64,000 bases of DNA. Origin: Pseudonocardia halophobica. Its GTDB lineage: Bacteria > Actinomycetota > Actinomycetes > Mycobacteriales > Pseudonocardiaceae. The notes under the pieces were generated by a model. The model worked only from the letters and a program-made list of their open reading frames with translations. It did no database searches and was not told the DNA's origin. Made by a program: the position numbers and the translations under genes. Below, in pieces: positions 7,993-17,700 of this stretch. Each line of letters opens with the position of its first letter. Within the stretch, counting starts at the first letter, position 1. The stretch covers positions 1-64,000 of the forward strand of contig NZ_BSFQ01000005.1 of the NCBI RefSeq assembly GCF_027922425.1, given 5' to 3'.

Positions 7993-8166
7993 ATGAGCGA
8001 CTCCGAGGAGAGCCCGACCGTGCGGAGCCGCTTGGCGGTCTTCCTTTCGGACGAGCGCGTTGCAGGACACCTCGAGCGCAAGGTCATCATGCTCGACGGT
8101 GAGGTCGTCACCGACCTGGACCAGCCCGCGCCGATGCATCATCGGCTGATCTTCGGCGGCTCGTGA
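7993..8166 (+). CDS. Small hypothetical protein
   Basis: 57 residues, starting ATG 7993 with no clear ribosome-binding site. The composition is that of a real folded protein ('RLAVFLSDERVAGHLERKVIMLDGEVV') rather than a GC-rich shadow, but I recognise no family. It lies in the gap between the mobilisation genes and the LexA-box gene. Confidence 0.35.
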   Translation: MSDSEESPTVRSRLAVFLSDERVAGHLERKVIMLDGEVVTDLDQPAPMHHRLIFGGS

Positions 8167-8189
8167 CGTGTCGGCCACGGGCTAGCGTT

Positions 8190-8203
8190 CGAACATACGT
8201 TCG
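8190..8203. promoter_or_regulatory. LexA/SOS box upstream of the 8218 gene
   Basis: CGAACATACGTTCG is a near-perfect copy of the Gram-positive/actinobacterial SOS box, consensus CGAAC-n4-GTTCG. It ends 14 bp before the GTG start of the next gene, where a bound repressor would block transcription or early elongation. Confidence 0.65.
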
Positions 8204-8217
8204 CCTACGGTTGTCCG

Positions 8218-8577
8218 GTGTCGGAGCTCGAGGAACTGCTGCTCTCCACCGCTCCGGGGATCTATGTGCGGCCTCAGGTGTCGGTGTGGGTCAAGCTGGC
8301 AGGGGTGCTGAACGAGGGGCGCCGCGGAGTTCCCGTGCATGAGCCCAGCGGTGGCCTGCAGGTCGGTCAGGAGGTGCCGGGCAAGCTGTTGGCCTGGGTG
8401 CGGACGGACTGGAAGGGCTGGGTCGCGATCGTCGATGTGGCGCTCCGCTTCGAAGGCGGCCAACAGGCCTGGTGCCGGATGCTCGTCCCGGGGTCCGCTC
8501 TCACCAAGGACTCGTTGATGTACCGGCGCAAGCTGGAGGGCAAGACTTCGAACCGGCCGACTTTGCGCCAGCGCTGA
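8218..8577 (+). CDS. Hypothetical protein under a LexA box
   Basis: 119 residues from a GTG start. The fold looks beta-rich ('GIYVRPQVSVWVKLAGVL', 'KLLAWVRTDWKGWVAIVDVAL', 'WCRMLVP') with a basic C-terminus. No family is recognised. The SOS box immediately upstream suggests induction by DNA damage, a common cue for mobilising integrated elements. Possible roles include control of excision or of the neighbouring defence genes; neither is shown by the sequence. Confidence 0.6.
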   Translation: MSELEELLLSTAPGIYVRPQVSVWVKLAGVLNEGRRGVPVHEPSGGLQVGQEVPGKLLAWVRTDWKGWVAIVDVALRFEGGQQAWCRMLVPGSALTKDSLMYRRKLEGKTSNRPTLRQR

Positions 8578-8960
8578 CAGGTTGTAGATGCCACGGATGC
8601 GGCAATTCTCCGGGCTCGACTGCAACGATTGTTTCCGCTTGGTCGGATGGGTATAAGAGTTCGAGCCGATTCGAGACCTTCTTCGATGCTGTTCCAGAGT
8701 CTCCAGGCGCTGTCCGCGCGCGTCAGGGTAGCCCTGTTGGCGCTCGTGCCAGCTCTAACGAACTCTCGTGGCGTGGAATACGGGGACGAGCCGGTTGAGG
8801 AACGCAGGCGAAGCGCAAGAACATCATCGACGCGTTGGCCGCCGTGCGGAACAAGTGCGGGTCGGACCACCGTCTCGGGGACCTGCGAGAACTGCGCCCG
8901 GCAGGTTGGCTGCGTCAGCGGGAACCCCTTCAAGCTGCTCGGCGGATCACTCTTCACTCC
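8578..8960. other. Gene-free stretch between the SOS-box gene and the NUDIX pseudogene
   Basis: The open frames here overlap each other in several phases and lack ribosome-binding sites or family features. Nothing supportable is seen. It may contain decayed coding sequence. Confidence 0.4.
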
Positions 8961-9364
8961 GTGAGCGTCGCCGGCATCGTCGTGCGGGACGACAGCCGCA
9001 TCCTCGTGATCCAGCGTCGGGACAACCAACAGCCCCCCGGCGGCGTGCTGGAGCTGGAGCAGACTTTCGAGGCCGGCGTCCGCCACGCGGTCTTGGAGGA
9101 AACCGGCGTCGAGGTCGAGGTCGAGCGGCTTTCCCGGGGTTTACAAGAACCCTCCCCGCAGCATCGTCGCAATGGTCTTCCGCTGCCACCCCCAAAGCGC
9201 CGCCGTCGCGAGCACCGACGAGGCCCGCGCCATCGGCTGGCTGACCGTCGACGAGATCACCGAGCAGATGGATCCGGGCCTACTCGGTGCGCGTCACCGA
9301 TGTCCTTCTCCCGGAGGGCGTGGTCACTCGCGCCCACGACGGCACCAACCTCGTCCGCACTTGA
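8961..9364 (+). pseudogene. NUDIX hydrolase, broken by two frameshifts
   Basis: Starting at GTG 8961, one frame gives VAGIVVRDDSRILVIQRRD and the NUDIX core 'GGVLELEQTFEAGVRHAVLEETGVEVEVE', close to GX5EX7REUXEEXGU but with His for the conserved Arg. Near 9140-9170 the sequence moves to the next frame (MVFRCHP...DEARAIGWLTVDEITEQM). Near 9280 it moves again (YSVRVTDVLLPEGVV...HDGTNLVRT), ending at TGA 9362-9364. All three pieces are in correct family order, so this is one inactivated gene. NUDIX genes are frequent passengers of actinobacterial integrative elements. Confidence 0.75.
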
Positions 9365-9568
9365 GCCTGGCCCGCCTGTGGTTTCAGCGTTCGGCGACCA
9401 GGGCGCCACTCTGGACCCGGTACCGCTCAGGAGGTCGGCCTCCCTCACGGCGCACCCAAGGGCTACCAGAAGCACCGGCGGGGGCCTCGGTCGTTTGTCC
9501 ACCCGGCGCTCCACCGAAGCCCTTGCCGGCTCTCCTGGTCGGATTGCACGTAAGCCGCGAGGGAGGCC

Positions 9569-11296
9569 TCAGAGCCGCTCGAATGGAACTTGATCCCGTA
9601 AGAGAATCGTCTCGACGTTACCCGCAAGACTCTCGTCAACGACCAGAATTGCTAACCGTCTAGCCCTCGATGCGCCCACGTAAAGCACTCGACGGGCCTC
9701 GCTAGCGCGGCCGTCGGACCAGCATGCCACCCCGTCTCCGAGTCTGCCCACGGCCCACTCAGGAGGGGCGGGAATTGCAAGTGCTATTGCCTCGGCTTCA
9801 AGACCCTTATAGCCGTGAACCGTAGACCAATTGAGATTCTCGGATATGGGAACGTCACCTTGAGGCCAATCCATCGGAACGGGAAGCAGGTCTGGACTGA
9901 CCCAGTCCCAGCCTGCCAAGCCAGCGGCCCCAAGAATCGATTCCCGGTATTCTTCGGCGGTGCCTGTGAAAGGGTCGGCGGCATAGACAACGCGGAGCAT
10001 CCCGGAGCGGAACTCTCGCGCAGTAAGATCAACGCGCTCGAAAAACTCATTGTCGGCGACGTATCGCAGGTCAGTGCTCGAATGCAACTCGCGTATCCGT
10101 GATGTAAGGCTCGCCGCTGCGCGTGCGTATTCCCGCGTCGCTCCCTTGGATACATCTCGGAGAGTGGCGGCGGCTACTGCAATTCGTACCAGTCGCGCTC
10201 GACTCTTGATCGGTATCCGTATGTCACCCGCTAATTCCCGAGCCTTCTCGGTGGCGTGACTGAGGCAGAGCAACTCAGCGGGGTCGATGCCGTGCTTCAC
10301 ACAAGCGTTCCTTAAAGTCTCGACGTGCCCGTTGAACGAGCTGACAGACATGAGCAGCACAGGCGTCTTAAGATCTTTGTTCTGTCCGACTGGTTGGTCC
10401 GTGTCCGGGCCGTGTCGCAGGCTATCGACAAGCGAGCAGATTGCAGGGCTACTACGGAAATTTCCAGATAGCCGGCGCCCTGCGGCGACCTTGGCTGTTA
10501 ATTCTTGTGTCTCCAACAGCGCCGAGCCGCGAAAATTGTAGATTGCTTGATCGAGGTCTCCGACCATCACCACTCGAACGCCAGCAGATACAAGAAACTC
10601 AAAAAGCTCGACGTCACTCGGGCTGCAGTCTTGGATCTCATCCACAATGACTTCTGAGAACCTTGCGCGCAAGAGCTCACCGATCCTCGGTCCGAGCTCC
10701 TGGTCTGCTAGGTAGGCGTTCATAAGAAGCCTGGAATAAGAACAGTCGAGGACTCCCCTCGAAAGGTGCTGCCGTATCAAATCAGCGGCTTGTGTATTCG
10801 CCTCTTCGATGACTCTAGGAAGCAACCATTTGTAAGGGTCTCGGTCGGGCCACGCCACCTTCTTTGAATCAAAAGATGCGGAACCGTCAACCGAGATGGT
10901 GAACCATTGGAGCTCAAATCTTAACCCGGTCGATATAGTGAAGCTGGAATGATAGCTGTCCTCCCAGGAGTCTTTGAATACTGGCGGACGACCGGTCCGA
11001 TTCGAGTAAATCGGCCCCGTGATGTACCGGTTAATGAACCCATCGATTGTGCCAATATAGTTGGGAGGTTTCAGAAGGTCCTGGTTTACCGAGCAGCGTC
11101 CCCGCGCCTCGTCGACTGCGGCGTTTGTGAATGAGACCAGGGCGACACCGCGCCGAGGGTCATCGACCGGGCGACGTACGAAGCGTTCCACGATGGACTG
11201 TGTTTTGCCTGCACCCGGGCACGCTTCGACAAATACACCTTCTTGGAAGTTTATGAGGACCTGCTGATCGGCCGTAAACGAATCTTGTCGAGTCAT
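9569..11296 (-). CDS. gajB: UvrD/PcrA-like helicase of a Gabija-type defence system (GajB-like)
   Basis: This is a 575-residue superfamily 1 helicase. It shows motif I ACPGAGKT (about residue 26), motif II VIVDEIQD, motif III DLDQAIYNFRGS, motif V VHGYKGLEAEAIAL and motif VI YVGASRAR. The ATG at 11296 lies 2 nt after the stop of the upstream nuclease gene, so the pair is coupled; a longer start is rejected because it only adds sequence overlapping the nuclease. In Gabija, GajB forms a complex with GajA and its ATPase senses DNA ends during phage infection. It is slightly longer than the roughly 500 residues of the classic GajB. Base composition is visibly lower in GC than the neighbours, a sign of separate acquisition. 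Confidence 0.8.
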   Translation of the reverse strand: MTRQDSFTADQQVLINFQEGVFVEACPGAGKTQSIVERFVRRPVDDPRRGVALVSFTNAAVDEARGRCSVNQDLLKPPNYIGTIDGFINRYITGPIYSNRTGRPPVFKDSWEDSYHSSFTISTGLRFELQWFTISVDGSASFDSKKVAWPDRDPYKWLLPRVIEEANTQAADLIRQHLSRGVLDCSYSRLLMNAYLADQELGPRIGELLRARFSEVIVDEIQDCSPSDVELFEFLVSAGVRVVMVGDLDQAIYNFRGSALLETQELTAKVAAGRRLSGNFRSSPAICSLVDSLRHGPDTDQPVGQNKDLKTPVLLMSVSSFNGHVETLRNACVKHGIDPAELLCLSHATEKARELAGDIRIPIKSRARLVRIAVAAATLRDVSKGATREYARAAASLTSRIRELHSSTDLRYVADNEFFERVDLTAREFRSGMLRVVYAADPFTGTAEEYRESILGAAGLAGWDWVSPDLLPVPMDWPQGDVPISENLNWSTVHGYKGLEAEAIALAIPAPPEWAVGRLGDGVACWSDGRASEARRVLYVGASRARRLAILVVDESLAGNVETILLRDQVPFERL

Positions 11297-11298
11297 TC

Positions 11299-13299
11299 TC
11301 ACGGGTTCGCCGCGATTCGAATTGCTTTTGCCAGGTAGTCCGGGCATTCGAATTGGTGAGATGTCGTGCGAAGCTGGTGGGCAACGTCATGCGCAAACTG
11401 CCCCTTGATCAGAAACTTCTTATTCTTGCCAAGCTTTCGGTACATGGCTTCAGCCGGGCTCGAAGATTCGATGAGGGATTCCCATGTCTTAGCTGATCGC
11501 GGCTTCTGTGCGATAAACGCTGCACGAAGAACCGCTGAGTTGGAGGCAGTTGGTTCCATCAGATCCGCTTCAAGCGTATACCTCGCCTCTACGACCTCCG
11601 CAACATCAGAGGCTTCGAGAGTTTCGATAAGGGATCGCAGATCCGAAGCGCGATTATAGATGACGGACTCGGTATTGTCGTTACTCTCGTCTCCGCTTCC
11701 CTCGTGCTGATCGTTCTCGCCGGGGTCCCTATCAGAATCGTCTTCGGCTCCATCTCCTGAAGAGTCTTCTTCGACTGGACCAGTTTCTTGCTGAGGCTTG
11801 GGGCTTGGGAGTTTAGGGTCACCGTCAGTCACCACGACCAGTTGATCGACCAGGCGCAAACCGTCGATCTTCTGTAGAAGAAGTGTGATGTATGGCGAGA
11901 AGTCAACACTGCCGACGTTCACGACCGAACAACCGCGTACTGCACGGCGGCTTGCACGGGCTTCCTGGCTGTCGCCGTGGAAGATGCATCGGTCTGCCAG
12001 GGCTGGAAGGAGAACAGCCTCAGCAATACCCTCCAGGAGGATGACTCTCCTCGCGAATAGCAGCTCAGAGCGCGTGACGTCGAGGTACTGGTTGATCTTG
12101 CGCAGATCGCCTGGAGTCATCGTAAGCTCACTGAGCGCAAGAGCCCTTGTGCGTGCCGCGCGAATAACAGGCTCTCTTGGCGCAGTGGCCTCGCTCTCGA
12201 CATGGGCGGGGTCAGGTTGCGCCTCTGGCGACTCCTCACTTCCAATGCCCTCGTCGGACGAATGAATTTGCGACCGCAGTACGACGACGTTCTGCACGCC
12301 CACCGCACTGGCTAGGTTCGGGGAGTGGGTGGTAGCAATGATCTGGATCCGGCCGGCCCTCTGAGCAGTATCGTCCTTGATTGACTGTTCGGCTTGTTCC
12401 TGAAGATAGTCGAGCATAACTGCCTGAAGCTGCGGGTGGAGGTGCGCCTCAGGTTCTTCGACAAGAAAAAGAGTCAATTCCGAGTCCTGCGCATTGCGGA
12501 GTTCGAGGATTAGTGTCGCCATGTACAGCAGGTTTGAGTATCCGAGCCCGGACTCGGCTATGTCGGCGAGATCAACTTCATGTTCGGCCATCTTCAGTCG
12601 AAGACTGCGTGCCAGTCTATGAAGCTTATAGTCAGCGAACCCAAGTCCGACTTTGTGGTGGCGCACTGCTGACGTTAGGTCATCAAGATGCTCTTGAAGC
12701 TTTTCCTGCGTGTTGGCAATTACTCCGTGCTTCTCCAGATCGCGAAGGCTAGAGTTTGCTTCACCTACGAATTTCTCCTGCTCGGTTTCGCTTGTAAGAT
12801 AGCGGATGATCTGAGAGAGTCTTTGCCCCGATGCAGAGTCGAGTTCGCGCTTGGCGTCTCGGAGTGGTTCTAGATAGACATGATTAATTTCGTTGCGTTT
12901 CTCTGGTTCAACGTCTGGTCCATGCGCTGCACCCGCGAACACCTCGACGCGACCGCGGCGCTTTCCGGATTTGTCAGGTGTAAACCTTGTTAAGAATGAG
13001 ACAGTGTCGTCGCCTAGGTTAAGAGCCGGAATGTACTGACCTTTTTGGAGAACGGTAGGTGAGCTATAAGTATTCTCGAGCTCAATCGAGCCGGCGGGGC
13101 TTAGTCGATGTATGTCATCCTGCTCAAAATAGCGACTGCGGCGCCCGCTCAATGGTTTAGTGGATAGCCGGATCGCATCAATTACGTTTGACTTTCCTGC
13201 ATTGTTTTCTCCGACAATAAGCGTCAAGGCGGGTCGAAGTCGGACCCGCGTGTCGAAGCAGGAGCGGAAGTTTGTTATGTCAAGCTGGCTAAGGTACAT
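11299..13299 (-). CDS. gajA: OLD-family ATPase-TOPRIM nuclease of a Gabija-type system (GajA-like)
   Basis: 666 residues from ATG 13299; an in-frame TTG 30 bp upstream is less likely because the domain begins at MYLSQLDITNFRSC. The N-terminal ABC-type ATPase has Walker A GENNAGKS, Walker B with signature region FLVEEPEAHLHPQLQ, and ATTHSPNLAS. The C-terminal TOPRIM domain has the Glu motif VILLEGIAEA and the Asp-x-Asp motif VVVTDGDP. Directly after the DGD there is a roughly 45-residue insertion of almost pure Asp/Glu/Ser/Gly/Asn. Pairing with a UvrD-like helicase makes this a class 2 OLD, i.e. Gabija-like nickase. The standard GajA is about 580 residues; the insert and an extra linker explain the length. 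GC is low, as in gajB. Confidence 0.85.
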   Translation of the reverse strand: MYLSQLDITNFRSCFDTRVRLRPALTLIVGENNAGKSNVIDAIRLSTKPLSGRRSRYFEQDDIHRLSPAGSIELENTYSSPTVLQKGQYIPALNLGDDTVSFLTRFTPDKSGKRRGRVEVFAGAAHGPDVEPEKRNEINHVYLEPLRDAKRELDSASGQRLSQIIRYLTSETEQEKFVGEANSSLRDLEKHGVIANTQEKLQEHLDDLTSAVRHHKVGLGFADYKLHRLARSLRLKMAEHEVDLADIAESGLGYSNLLYMATLILELRNAQDSELTLFLVEEPEAHLHPQLQAVMLDYLQEQAEQSIKDDTAQRAGRIQIIATTHSPNLASAVGVQNVVVLRSQIHSSDEGIGSEESPEAQPDPAHVESEATAPREPVIRAARTRALALSELTMTPGDLRKINQYLDVTRSELLFARRVILLEGIAEAVLLPALADRCIFHGDSQEARASRRAVRGCSVVNVGSVDFSPYITLLLQKIDGLRLVDQLVVVTDGDPKLPSPKPQQETGPVEEDSSGDGAEDDSDRDPGENDQHEGSGDESNDNTESVIYNRASDLRSLIETLEASDVAEVVEARYTLEADLMEPTASNSAVLRAAFIAQKPRSAKTWESLIESSSPAEAMYRKLGKNKKFLIKGQFAHDVAHQLRTTSHQFECPDYLAKAIRIAANP

Positions 13300-13399
13300 G
13301 CCGCCTGTTACGGGAGACGTACTGGTCAAGGTGTGGTACTCCGAGTCGTGACGTATGGATCTCGTTACTCCTCCTTCGTCGCTCGGGGCAACTGCGTCG

Positions 13400-14010
13400 T
13401 TACGTTGCGTTGGAGGCCGCCGAGCACCTTCGCAGGTCAGCGGTCAGAAGGCCAAGCGCGGCCGCTAGCTGAGAGGCGAATGCAGGCCCGTCGTTCACGC
13501 ATAGAAACCTGCGCCCATGGGCGAACAGCTTCTTACGCACTTGTGACTGACGGTAGTATATGTGCCCGTCGACCGCTCAACCCGTTGTGCCATGACTTTC
13601 CCCGTGAGTCGCTTGGGCCGATACCAGCGACGTGCGATACGGCCTTCGGCTAGGCCAATTTCTGAACTGACGTGGCGGACTGCCATGTCCCGCAGCATAG
13701 ATCGGTAGCCCCAGAACCGTCCAACGCCTCGCTCGACGATATCGGCTTCACGTGATTGCGGAATGGGTACTTATCTAGGTCGGAATTATATTGCTTGCCG
13801 CAGGACTTGCATGCGAGATCAGGCCTTAGGTGCTCGGGTAGCGACTCGTGTCGGTACTCCTGCCCGCATCGGCGGTGCCGTACTTGGCGAAGTAGGCCGC
13901 CATTCGGCGCGGGTCGGTCAGCGTAAGACCCCCCGTGTAGTCGACTCCCGTACCGGCAAGCAGGTGTTCCCGGCGCTTCTCAGGGTTGGGTGAGCGACAA
14001 TTGCCTCCGG
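13400..14010 (-). pseudogene. Decayed replication initiator gene (RepSA/rolling-circle type)
   Basis: Fragments in three reading frames line up in the order expected for an actinobacterial element replication initiator. They are 'HLLAGTGVDYTGGLTLTDP' with RRMAAYFAKYG, then (frame change) GQEYRHESLPEH, then GVGRFWGYRSM with RRWYRPKRLTGKV, then (frame change) YYRQSQVRKKLFAHGRRF with VNDGPAFASQLA, to a TAA at 13400-13402. The EYQ-x-VP and GRFWGYR landmarks are typical of these proteins. At least three frameshifts and a missing N-terminus mean it cannot be functional. Its AT content is between that of the Gabija genes and the flank. Confidence 0.6.
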
Positions 14011-14148
14011 CAGGCCGGCTGCAAGAGTGAGTAGCACCGATGATTGACCGCCTCGCATCCGGGCCGCCGTTGGGCGAGCCGGTACAGATGTGGTGTAGGA
14101 ATGGGGGCATCGAACCGTGCCCCACAGCCAGGTGCATGGACGCTGAGC

Positions 14149-14781
14149 TCAGGCTGGCCCCGTCCGGTTCGCTATCGCCGAGGCGAAGAGGGCTGCACCG
14201 ACCAGCGCAGGTCCATACGGGAACGTGGCAGTCGGGCTGGCTGTGAGGCCGCGCCAGATCGCGAGCACGGCGATGCACACCGCTGCGTAGGCCGCGGCGG
14301 CCAGGGTGGTGGAGAGGCCCAAAAGACCGGTCCAGCAGGCGAGGATCGGCAGAAGCTTGGCGTCGCCCCAGCCCCATCCTCTCGGGATGACGATCTGCAG
14401 GGCAGTAGACAGCGCGAGCGCGCCGAGGACGACGGGAGCGAGCGCGTGGGTGTCGACACCGAGGACCGATTGCGCCAGGACGATCGTGGGGATGGTGACG
14501 GCGGCTAGTGAGCAGATGAGCGGGTCGGGGAGGCGGAGCTCGCGGGCGTCGACGAGCGCTGCGGCCATGCCCAGCGTGGCGAGGGGGACGAGGAGTAGCG
14601 CTGCGGCTAAGCCACGTTCGGCGAGGCAGGTGCTGAAGATGATCGTGAGAAGGGCGGCGGTCGCGGCGAACTCAAGTCCGGACCACGTGACAGGGCCCCG
14701 GGTGAAGCGATTCGCCAGCACCGTGGCGGTGGGGGCACAGAGTCCGGTCCCGAGGACGGCTCCGAGGAAGGGGTAGATCAT
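14149..14781 (-). CDS. Prepilin peptidase (A24 family), last gene of the Tad operon
   Basis: 210 residues with six to seven hydrophobic helices. The two catalytic aspartates of type IV prepilin peptidases are visible: Asp in 'LVDARELRLPDPL' and Asp in 'GWGWGDAKLL' (GxGDxK). It cleaves the leader of Flp-type pilins and TadE-like pseudopilins at the cytoplasmic face. The N-terminal zinc/methylase domain of long PilD enzymes is absent, as in TadV/CpaA. Its ATG overlaps the upstream stop by 4 bp. Confidence 0.85.
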   Translation of the reverse strand: MIYPFLGAVLGTGLCAPTATVLANRFTRGPVTWSGLEFAATAALLTIIFSTCLAERGLAAALLLVPLATLGMAAALVDARELRLPDPLICSLAAVTIPTIVLAQSVLGVDTHALAPVVLGALALSTALQIVIPRGWGWGDAKLLPILACWTGLLGLSTTLAAAAYAAVCIAVLAIWRGLTASPTATFPYGPALVGAALFASAIANRTGPA

Positions 14782-17700
14782 CGGCGGCCGTCGATGCCGT
14801 TCGGGAAGAGCTGGTGGAAGACCGCGAAGCTCTCGGACGGGAGGTCCTCGCCGACCTCGAAGCCGCGCTCGGAGAGCAGCAGGTCTGCGTGCTCGCGCAT
14901 CTCGGCGAGGTTGCCCTCGGCGTGGGCGATGCGCATGAGGTCGAGCAGCGGGCGGTCGTGGGTGAGCTCGGGATCGGCGAGGCGGGAGGCCTCGGCGGCC
15001 CAGCGCGCGGTGCCCAGGTCTCCGTGCTCCAGGGTGAGGTCGACGAGTTCGTGGGCGGTGTCGACCACCCAGCCCGGGATGATCGAGTCGAGGTGCTGGT
15101 CGGGGTTGCGAAGCCATCCGTATCCGTGTTCACGGTCGGACCGCAGGATCGGGCCGCGCACGAGCTGGAGCGCGGCGCTGTAGTCGGCCACGGCGTCGTC
15201 GACCCGGCCGGCCTTGGCGAGGGCGTTGGCACGTTTGCGTAGCCGCCGGAAGAGATCCCAGTCGAGGAGGAAGCGGGTCAGGCGGTACTGGGTCGCGACG
15301 CCGGGGGTACCGGTGGGGAGGTAGAAGTCGTTGGGATCGTCGGGTGCGTGTCCGGCCCACGCCCGCACGTCGACGAGTGCGCGCCGTACTGTCGACTCCT
15401 TCGCCTGTCGGGTCGCCGGCCAGAGGTCGGTGGCGAGCTTGTCGACGCTGACCCCGCGCGGGTGGAGCGCTAGGTAGACAGCGATCTCGAGGAACCAGGG
15501 TTGCCTGCTGACGGGTGTGGTGCCGGGAGCGCGCAGGACCGGCGGACCCAGGATGCCGACGAGCGGGTTGGGCGGGGTCTCTGAGGAGTGCCAGCGGGCG
15601 AGGTCATCGTCGAGCTCGGGGTCGTCTCGCTGCACTCGGAGCAGTGCTCGCTCGGCGGCGGGGTCGACAGTCTGGAGGACTGGTTCGGGCGCCGGGTCCG
15701 GTGCTGGTGCGGGGTCGGGAACGGCGTCGAACAGGACCGTCTGTTGCCAGGGGTTGGAGGTCGTCACGTCGGTGGGTGTCCAGGCGCCGTCGGCGGCCAT
15801 GTCGGTCGCCCATCGGTGCTCGTCGGCTGCCGGAGGGACTGGTTTGTCCGGCCGGTAGGTAGTGCCGATCACGTCGAGGAGGTTGGCCGCGAACGTGGCG
15901 CTCATCTGCTCTGCGTGGATCCCGCTCTCCAGCGAGCCCTGGTCATCCAGAGGTAGTCGAAAGCCGGGCAGGCCCGCGGTGCCGTTGGCGACGAGGACGA
16001 CGACCGAGCGCCGCGGGCCGGTGTGGATGTCGGTGAGCAGCTCGTCGAGGCCGTCCGGCGAAGTAGGGTCGGCGACCGCGACGACGGTGACGACCCAGGC
16101 ATCGCCCCACGGGTCTCGTCGGCGCCGCGCGAGCACCTGGTCATGGGAACCGAGGCCGCGGGTGACGAGCTCCAGCTTCCGGCTGCCCGTTTCGATCGCG
16201 CCTGCTATGTCGGCGATGTGTCGCACTCGGCTGGACGGAAGGCGGGCCAGGTCCGGCTCAAGGCCGCTCACGACGACCTCGACGGCGTCCGCCCACCGGC
16301 TCGTGCCGAGCTCCACCACGATGCTGCGCAGCAGGTCTCTGGCACGGTCGGGGTGTCCATCGAGAAGGACGACCCCGTGGTGTTCGAGGTCGACGAGGTG
16401 GGTGCTCCCGCCGGCGAGTCCGAGCGTCACGACGGCCGGGTAGGGGTTGATCGGGTCCTCGCCGAGGGCGAGCCCGGACTCGGCCGGCATGAGCCAACTG
16501 CGGCCCGATTCTCCGACCAGGAAAGGCCGGGGCAGCTGAGTGTCGTCGGCGAACCGGAGCTCCACGCCGTCGGTGCTGAGCACGGCCGTCTGGAGATCGG
16601 GCGGGTCGAGGTCGTTCGGAATGCAGGACAAGGCCAGAGTGACGAGGTCCCCGTCCGAGGGTCGGGCCACCGCCGCGGCAGCGACCTCGTGTCGACCCTG
16701 TTCGGGGCCGGGTACGGCGATCTGACGTCGATAGCCGCGTGCCCTCTGCTGGCGCCGCCGCAGGAGGGCGAGGGCTGTCAGGACACCGGCCGTAGCCAGG
16801 CCGGCGCCACCCCACTGCACGATCGCGCTGGTCGGGGAGTCGGCCGGGGGAGCGGTGTCCGAGGGAGCTGCTGTTATCGGCGCGGGCACTGTCGTCGTGG
16901 GAGCGACCGTTGTCGTGGGTGCTGGGTCTGACGTGGGTGCTGGGGTCGTCGGCGGTGCGCTCGTCGTCGGTGGGGCAACCGGAGTCTGTGGCGGCTGACG
17001 ATCGGGAGCCGGCTGACCGTTCGGGGGCGAAGCGGTCGGGATGCGCAGGAGCCAGCCCGGACGGACGATGTTCGGGTCGCGCAGTGTGCCCCCGTCGGGC
17101 TGTGGCCGGCCGACGTTCGCGTCGAAGAGCTCGGGGAAGCGGGCTGGATCGTGCAGGGTCCGTCCCGCGATGGCGGCGAGGCTGTCGCCGGGGCGGACGG
17201 TCACGGCGGCGGGCACTTCGGCGGGCGGGAGGACGAGGACCCAGCCCGTGCGGAGCAGCGCCCCGCTGGTCAACCGTCCGCCGCCGGGTTGTTCACGTCC
17301 GGAGTTAAGATCGAAGATCTCCCGCCACCGCAGCGGATCGCCGAGCTCGCGGGAGGCGATGTCCCACAACGTGTCTCGGTCCCGGACCGTGTACTGGGGG
17401 CCGGGCGAGCTCGGCGTCTCGGGACCGGCCCGGGCAGGGCCAGCGGTGGAGATCGAACCTGCGTCCGCGAGTGCCGGCGCGGCCACCGCCTGCGAAGCGA
17501 ACGCGGCCATCAACCACATGATCAGGACGCCGGTGAGGGCCCGGCCGGCGCGACGTCGGGTGATCGTGGGCCTTGCTCCATGACGAACTGCGACAACGAG
17601 TTCGGTGATCGTCGAGACGACCAGATACAGCCAACCCACCCAGCCCGCGATCACCAGCGTGCCGAGGAGGAGGCGTCCGTCCTGGAAGCCGTAAAGGGCC

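Noticed and set aside
7993..8577. A toxin-antitoxin pair made of the 57- and 119-residue proteins
   Set aside because: They are separated by a gap with a LexA box, do not overlap, and neither shows a known toxin or antitoxin motif.
9569..13299. PARIS (AriA/AriB) or a stand-alone class 1 OLD system
   Set aside because: The ATPase and TOPRIM are in one protein and the partner is a UvrD-like helicase, which is the class 2 OLD/Gabija arrangement.
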